From positions 1 to 8,250 of the forward strand of contig CALDBJ010000061.1 of NCBI GenBank assembly GCA_937937835.1: a DNA stretch of 8,250 bases, read 5' to 3'. Each line of letters starts with the position of its first letter. The first letter of the stretch is position 1. The notes under the pieces are model-generated. The model had not been told where the DNA came from and did no database searches. It saw nothing but the letters and a program-made list of their open reading frames with translations. Source of the stretch: an uncultured Collinsella sp. (GTDB lineage: Bacteria; Actinomycetota; Coriobacteriia; Coriobacteriales; Coriobacteriaceae). Made by a program: the position numbers and the translations under genes. Shown in pieces: positions 6,075 through 8,250 of this stretch.

Positions 6075-6089
6075 AATATCGAGTATAGT
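6061..6089 (+). promoter_or_regulatory. Sigma-70-type promoter of the sdpRI operon
   Basis: TAGACA (6061-6066, five of six) and TATAGT (6084-6089, five of six) are separated by exactly 17 bp. Transcription would start near 6096, giving a leader of about 28 nt to the ATG at 6124. The -35 lies within the dyad region, consistent with repression by the first gene's product. Confidence 0.72.
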
Positions 6090-6123
6090 GTGCACGTCAT
6101 GAGAGATGATGAGAGGAGGTCTT

Positions 6124-6402
6124 ATGCCGGGAGAGGGTTTTAAGGCGCTTGCCGATCCAACGCGACGGCGCATTTTGGAGTTGCTGCGCGAGGGCAATTG
6201 CACGGCGGGGGAGCTTGCCGAGCATTTCGATATCAGTAAGCCGTCGCTGAGCCATCACTTGGCGACGCTCAAAAACGCCGGGTTGGTGACCGACGAGCGC
6301 CATGGCCAAAACATCGTATACAGCTTAAACACCACCGTCATGCAGGATTTAATTGGCTGGTTTATGGGTTTTACAAACAATGAAGGTGATAAGGATGAAT
6401 AA
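6124..6402 (+). CDS. sdpR: SdpR-family autorepressor (ArsR-type winged helix)
   Basis: 92 residues, near the 90 of B. subtilis SdpR. It opens EGFKALADPTRRRILELL (4-21), the typical ArsR/SdpR dimer helix and first HTH helix. It then has the helix-turn-helix LAEHFDISKPSLSHHLATLK (31-50) and wing DERHGQNIVYSLN (57-69). No metal-binding ELCVCD-type motif is present, so a metal sensor is unlikely. In the known sdpRI system SdpR represses its own operon until the membrane protein SdpI, bound to toxin, sequesters it. An in-frame ATG at 6106 exists, but AGGAGG at 6114-6119 precedes ATG 6124 by 4 nt and the family start fits there. The gene overlaps the next by 8 nt, so the pair is translationally coupled. 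Confidence 0.9.
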   Translation: MPGEGFKALADPTRRRILELLREGNCTAGELAEHFDISKPSLSHHLATLKNAGLVTDERHGQNIVYSLNTTVMQDLIGWFMGFTNNEGDKDE

Positions 6403-7099
6403 CGAAAACAAGGGCATTCACCCCACAGGGGTATCGTCGCGCGTGTGGATTGCGCTGGTCGCTCTGTGCGTCGCCAATGTCGTAGCGCACCTCATGGTGA
6501 TGCCGAGCTTGCCTGCGCAGATTCCCACGCACTGGGGCGCGAACGGCGCTGTCGACGGTTGGGGTCCTAGCTGGATGGCCTCCGCGCTCGGCGTGCTGCC
6601 TCTGGCGCTTCTCGCAATGTTCTGCGTGGTGCCGCGCATCGACCCCAAAGGTGAGGCATATCGAACCTCGGGCAAGTTCTACCAGGGCTTCGTAATCGCC
6701 TTCACCTTGTTCATGTGCGCCATAAGCTGGCTGGGAGAGCTTACGGTCTGGGGCGTGGTGCCGGTGGTCGGTTCGGTTAACGTGCTGATTTCCGGTGTTG
6801 TCGGTTTGCTGTTCATCGGCGTAGGCAACTACTTGCCGCGTGTGAAGCAGAACTATACGCTCGGTATCAAGACACCTTGGGCGCTTGCCGATCCCGAGAA
6901 CTGGCGCCGTACGCAGCGTTTTGGCGGCGCCTGCTTTATGGTGCTGGGTATTGGCCTGATTGTGATGGGCGTGGCAGGCAGCGTGCTTTCGAGTGAAGTC
7001 GTCGCCGCGGTGATTGCGGTTCTGGCGTTTGGTTCGGTCGGAGCCGTCTACGTCTACTCGTATCTGCTGTGGCGCAAATCGCAGCGGGCCGTTCGCTAA
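6395..7099 (+). CDS. sdpI: SdpI-family immunity-like membrane protein (DUF1648 domain)
   Basis: 234 residues with about six hydrophobic spans (roughly 16-37, 58-80, 97-116, 122-145, 177-199 and 202-225). After the first span is the DUF1648 motif LPAQIPTHWGANGAVDGWG (39-57). After the fourth is the SdpI signature GNYLPRVKQN and LGIKTPWALADPENWRRTQ (144-173). B. subtilis SdpI protects against the cannibalism toxin SdpC and captures SdpR at the membrane. The start at 6395 lies inside the sdpR end, with GAAGG at 6382-6386, 8 nt upstream. The frame is open back to 6353, but that stretch overlaps sdpR and has no better site. No SdpA, SdpB or SdpC gene is in the window, so the toxin partner is unknown. 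Confidence 0.88.
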   Translation: MNNENKGIHPTGVSSRVWIALVALCVANVVAHLMVMPSLPAQIPTHWGANGAVDGWGPSWMASALGVLPLALLAMFCVVPRIDPKGEAYRTSGKFYQGFVIAFTLFMCAISWLGELTVWGVVPVVGSVNVLISGVVGLLFIGVGNYLPRVKQNYTLGIKTPWALADPENWRRTQRFGGACFMVLGIGLIVMGVAGSVLSSEVVAAVIAVLAFGSVGAVYVYSYLLWRKSQRAVR

Positions 7100-7165
7100 G
7101 GTTGCGGAAAACTAGCGTACGCAGTTCATAGTATGTTCCGGGGGACTTTTCCCAGGTAGTATTAG

Positions 7166-7192
7166 GGGGTGTGGGCAACCATGCCCCTTTTT
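7166..7192 (+). terminator. Intrinsic terminator of the sdpRI operon
   Basis: GGGGTGTGG (7166-7174) pairs with CCATGCCCC (7179-7187) over 9 bp including two G-T pairs, around a GCAA tetraloop, followed at once by TTTTTC. It lies 66 nt past the sdpI stop and isolates the operon from ettA. Confidence 0.85.
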
Positions 7193-7283
7193 CGTTACGT
7201 TTCAGAGCTGATTTCCTTATTTCGTTTCCACTAAAGCGAATCAAGAATAGGGAAACAGCAGGTAGAAAGGATAGAACAGGCAT

Positions 7284-8250
7284 ATGGCGGAGTTTATCTA
7301 CCAGATGTATCAGGCTCGCAAGGCCCATGGCGACAAGGTAATCCTTGACGACGTGACCTTGAGCTTCTACCCCGGTGCCAAGATCGGCGTCGTGGGCCCC
7401 AACGGTATGGGCAAGTCGACCCTGCTCAAGATCATGGCCGGCATCGAGGAGGTCTCCAACGGCGATGCCAGGCTCACCCCCGGCTACACCGTGGGTATCC
7501 TGCAGCAGGAGCCGCCGCTCGACGATGACAAGACCGTCATCGAGAACGTGCGCATGGCATTTGGCGACATGATCGCCAAGGTCGATCGCTTCAATAAGAT
7601 CGGCGAGGAGATGTGCGACCCGGATTGCGACATGGACGCCCTCATGGCCGAGATGGGAAAGCTCCAGGACGAGATCGACGCCGCCGACGGCTGGGATATC
7701 GATTCCAAGCTCGGCCAGGCCATGGACGCCCTGCAGCTGCCCGATTCCGACATGCCGGTCAACGTGCTTTCCGGCGGCGAGCGCCGCCGCGTGGCCCTGT
7801 GCAAGCTGCTGCTCGAGGCTCCCGACCTACTGCTGCTCGACGAGCCCACGAACCACCTGGACGCCGAGTCGATCCTGTGGCTCGAGCACTTCCTGCACAA
7901 CTATCAGGGCGCGGTGCTTGCCGTCACACACGATCGCTACTTCCTGGATAACGTTGCCGAGTGGATCTGCGAGGTCGACCGCGGTCACCTTTATCCCTAC
8001 AAGGGCAACTACTCCACGTATCTGGAGACCAAGGCCGCCCGTATCGAGGCGCAGGGCAACCGCGACGCCAAGCTCGCCAAGCGCATGGAGGCTGAGCTCG
8101 AGTGGGTACGCAGCTCGCCCAAGGCTCGCCAGGCCAAGAACAAGGCCCGTCTGGCTCGCTATGAGGAGATGGAGGCCGAGGCCCGCGCAAGCCAGAAGCT
8201 CGACTGGACCGACATCCGCATCCCTGTGGGCCCGCGTCTGGGCAACAAGG
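7284..8250 (+). CDS. ettA: Energy-dependent translational throttle protein EttA (ABC-F), partial
   Basis: The frame from ATG 7284 is open to the window edge: 322 residues of an expected 550-560. EttA is a cytoplasmic ABC-F ATPase that binds the ribosomal E site and gates the first peptide bond according to energy level. The first ABC domain is complete: Walker A GPNGMGKST (38-46), signature LSGGE (162-166), Walker B LLLLDEPT (182-189) with catalytic E187, and switch H216. The region at about 95-140 corresponds to the Arm insertion. The linker follows ABC1, with the charged stretch KARQAKNKARLARYEE (280-295) typical of the P-site tRNA interaction motif. The end, IPVGPRLGNK, leads into ABC2, which is outside the window. 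The ribosome binding site is weak (AAAGGA at 7265-7270, 13 nt away, or ACAGG 3 nt away). No firm promoter was found after the terminator at 7192. Confidence 0.94.
   Translation, partial: MAEFIYQMYQARKAHGDKVILDDVTLSFYPGAKIGVVGPNGMGKSTLLKIMAGIEEVSNGDARLTPGYTVGILQQEPPLDDDKTVIENVRMAFGDMIAKVDRFNKIGEEMCDPDCDMDALMAEMGKLQDEIDAADGWDIDSKLGQAMDALQLPDSDMPVNVLSGGERRRVALCKLLLEAPDLLLLDEPTNHLDAESILWLEHFLHNYQGAVLAVTHDRYFLDNVAEWICEVDRGHLYPYKGNYSTYLETKAARIEAQGNRDAKLAKRMEAELEWVRSSPKARQAKNKARLARYEEMEAEARASQKLDWTDIRIPVGPRLGNK

Noticed and set aside
7221..7256. Regulatory structure in the ettA leader
   Set aside because: TTCGTTT/AAAGCGAA and GTTTCC/GGAAAC can pair but are mutually exclusive and AT-rich; no known leader motif is recognised.
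1..8250. CRISPR array, tRNA or rRNA genes
   Set aside because: No regularly spaced direct repeats and no tRNA- or rRNA-like segments were found on either strand.

Overview
The window reads as a chromosomal segment of a moderately GC-rich Gram-positive bacterium. The genes follow G-rich ribosome binding sites (AAGGAGG, GGGAGG, AGGAGG), GC-rich codon use is typical, and the families (DeoC, Cof-type HAD, FrlD-like kinase, TatD, TcdA, SdpR/SdpI, EttA) fit a gut actinobacterium of the Coriobacteriia, most likely Collinsella or a relative. The taxonomic call is inference from style, not from a marker gene.

Layout. (1) 1-313: end of an IS110-family element on the minus strand. Its transposase frame joins the N-terminal start directly to the C-terminal region, so the catalytic middle is missing. 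The leader upstream of it is dense in stem-loops. (2) 477-3791, plus strand: a sugar-phosphate metabolism block with a DeoC-type aldolase, a Cof-type HAD phosphatase, a terminator hairpin, a beta-phosphoglucomutase-like HAD phosphatase, and a FrlD-like PfkB kinase broken by one in-frame TAA. (3) 3836-4065: a 230-bp AT-rich non-coding element bounded by 30-bp inverted repeats, lying between convergent genes. (4) 4071-5662, minus strand: tcdA (tRNA ct6A formation) followed by a TatD-family nuclease, probably one operon from a promoter with a perfect TATAAT. (5) 5871-5957, minus strand: a 28-residue single-pass membrane peptide, too short for ordinary gene callers, with a clear Shine-Dalgarno. 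(6) 6061-7192, plus strand: an sdpRI-type operon (ArsR-family autorepressor, then SdpI-family membrane immunity protein) with a well-formed promoter, operator-like dyads and a strong terminator; it is divergent from the small peptide. (7) 7284-8250: 5' part of ettA, an ABC-F translation factor, running off the window.

Most worth following up: the divergent small hydrophobic peptide beside an SdpR/SdpI pair (a candidate compact toxin-immunity locus), the internally deleted IS110 with a retained structured leader (a possible non-autonomous element with its bridge-RNA region), and the 230-bp inverted-repeat element.
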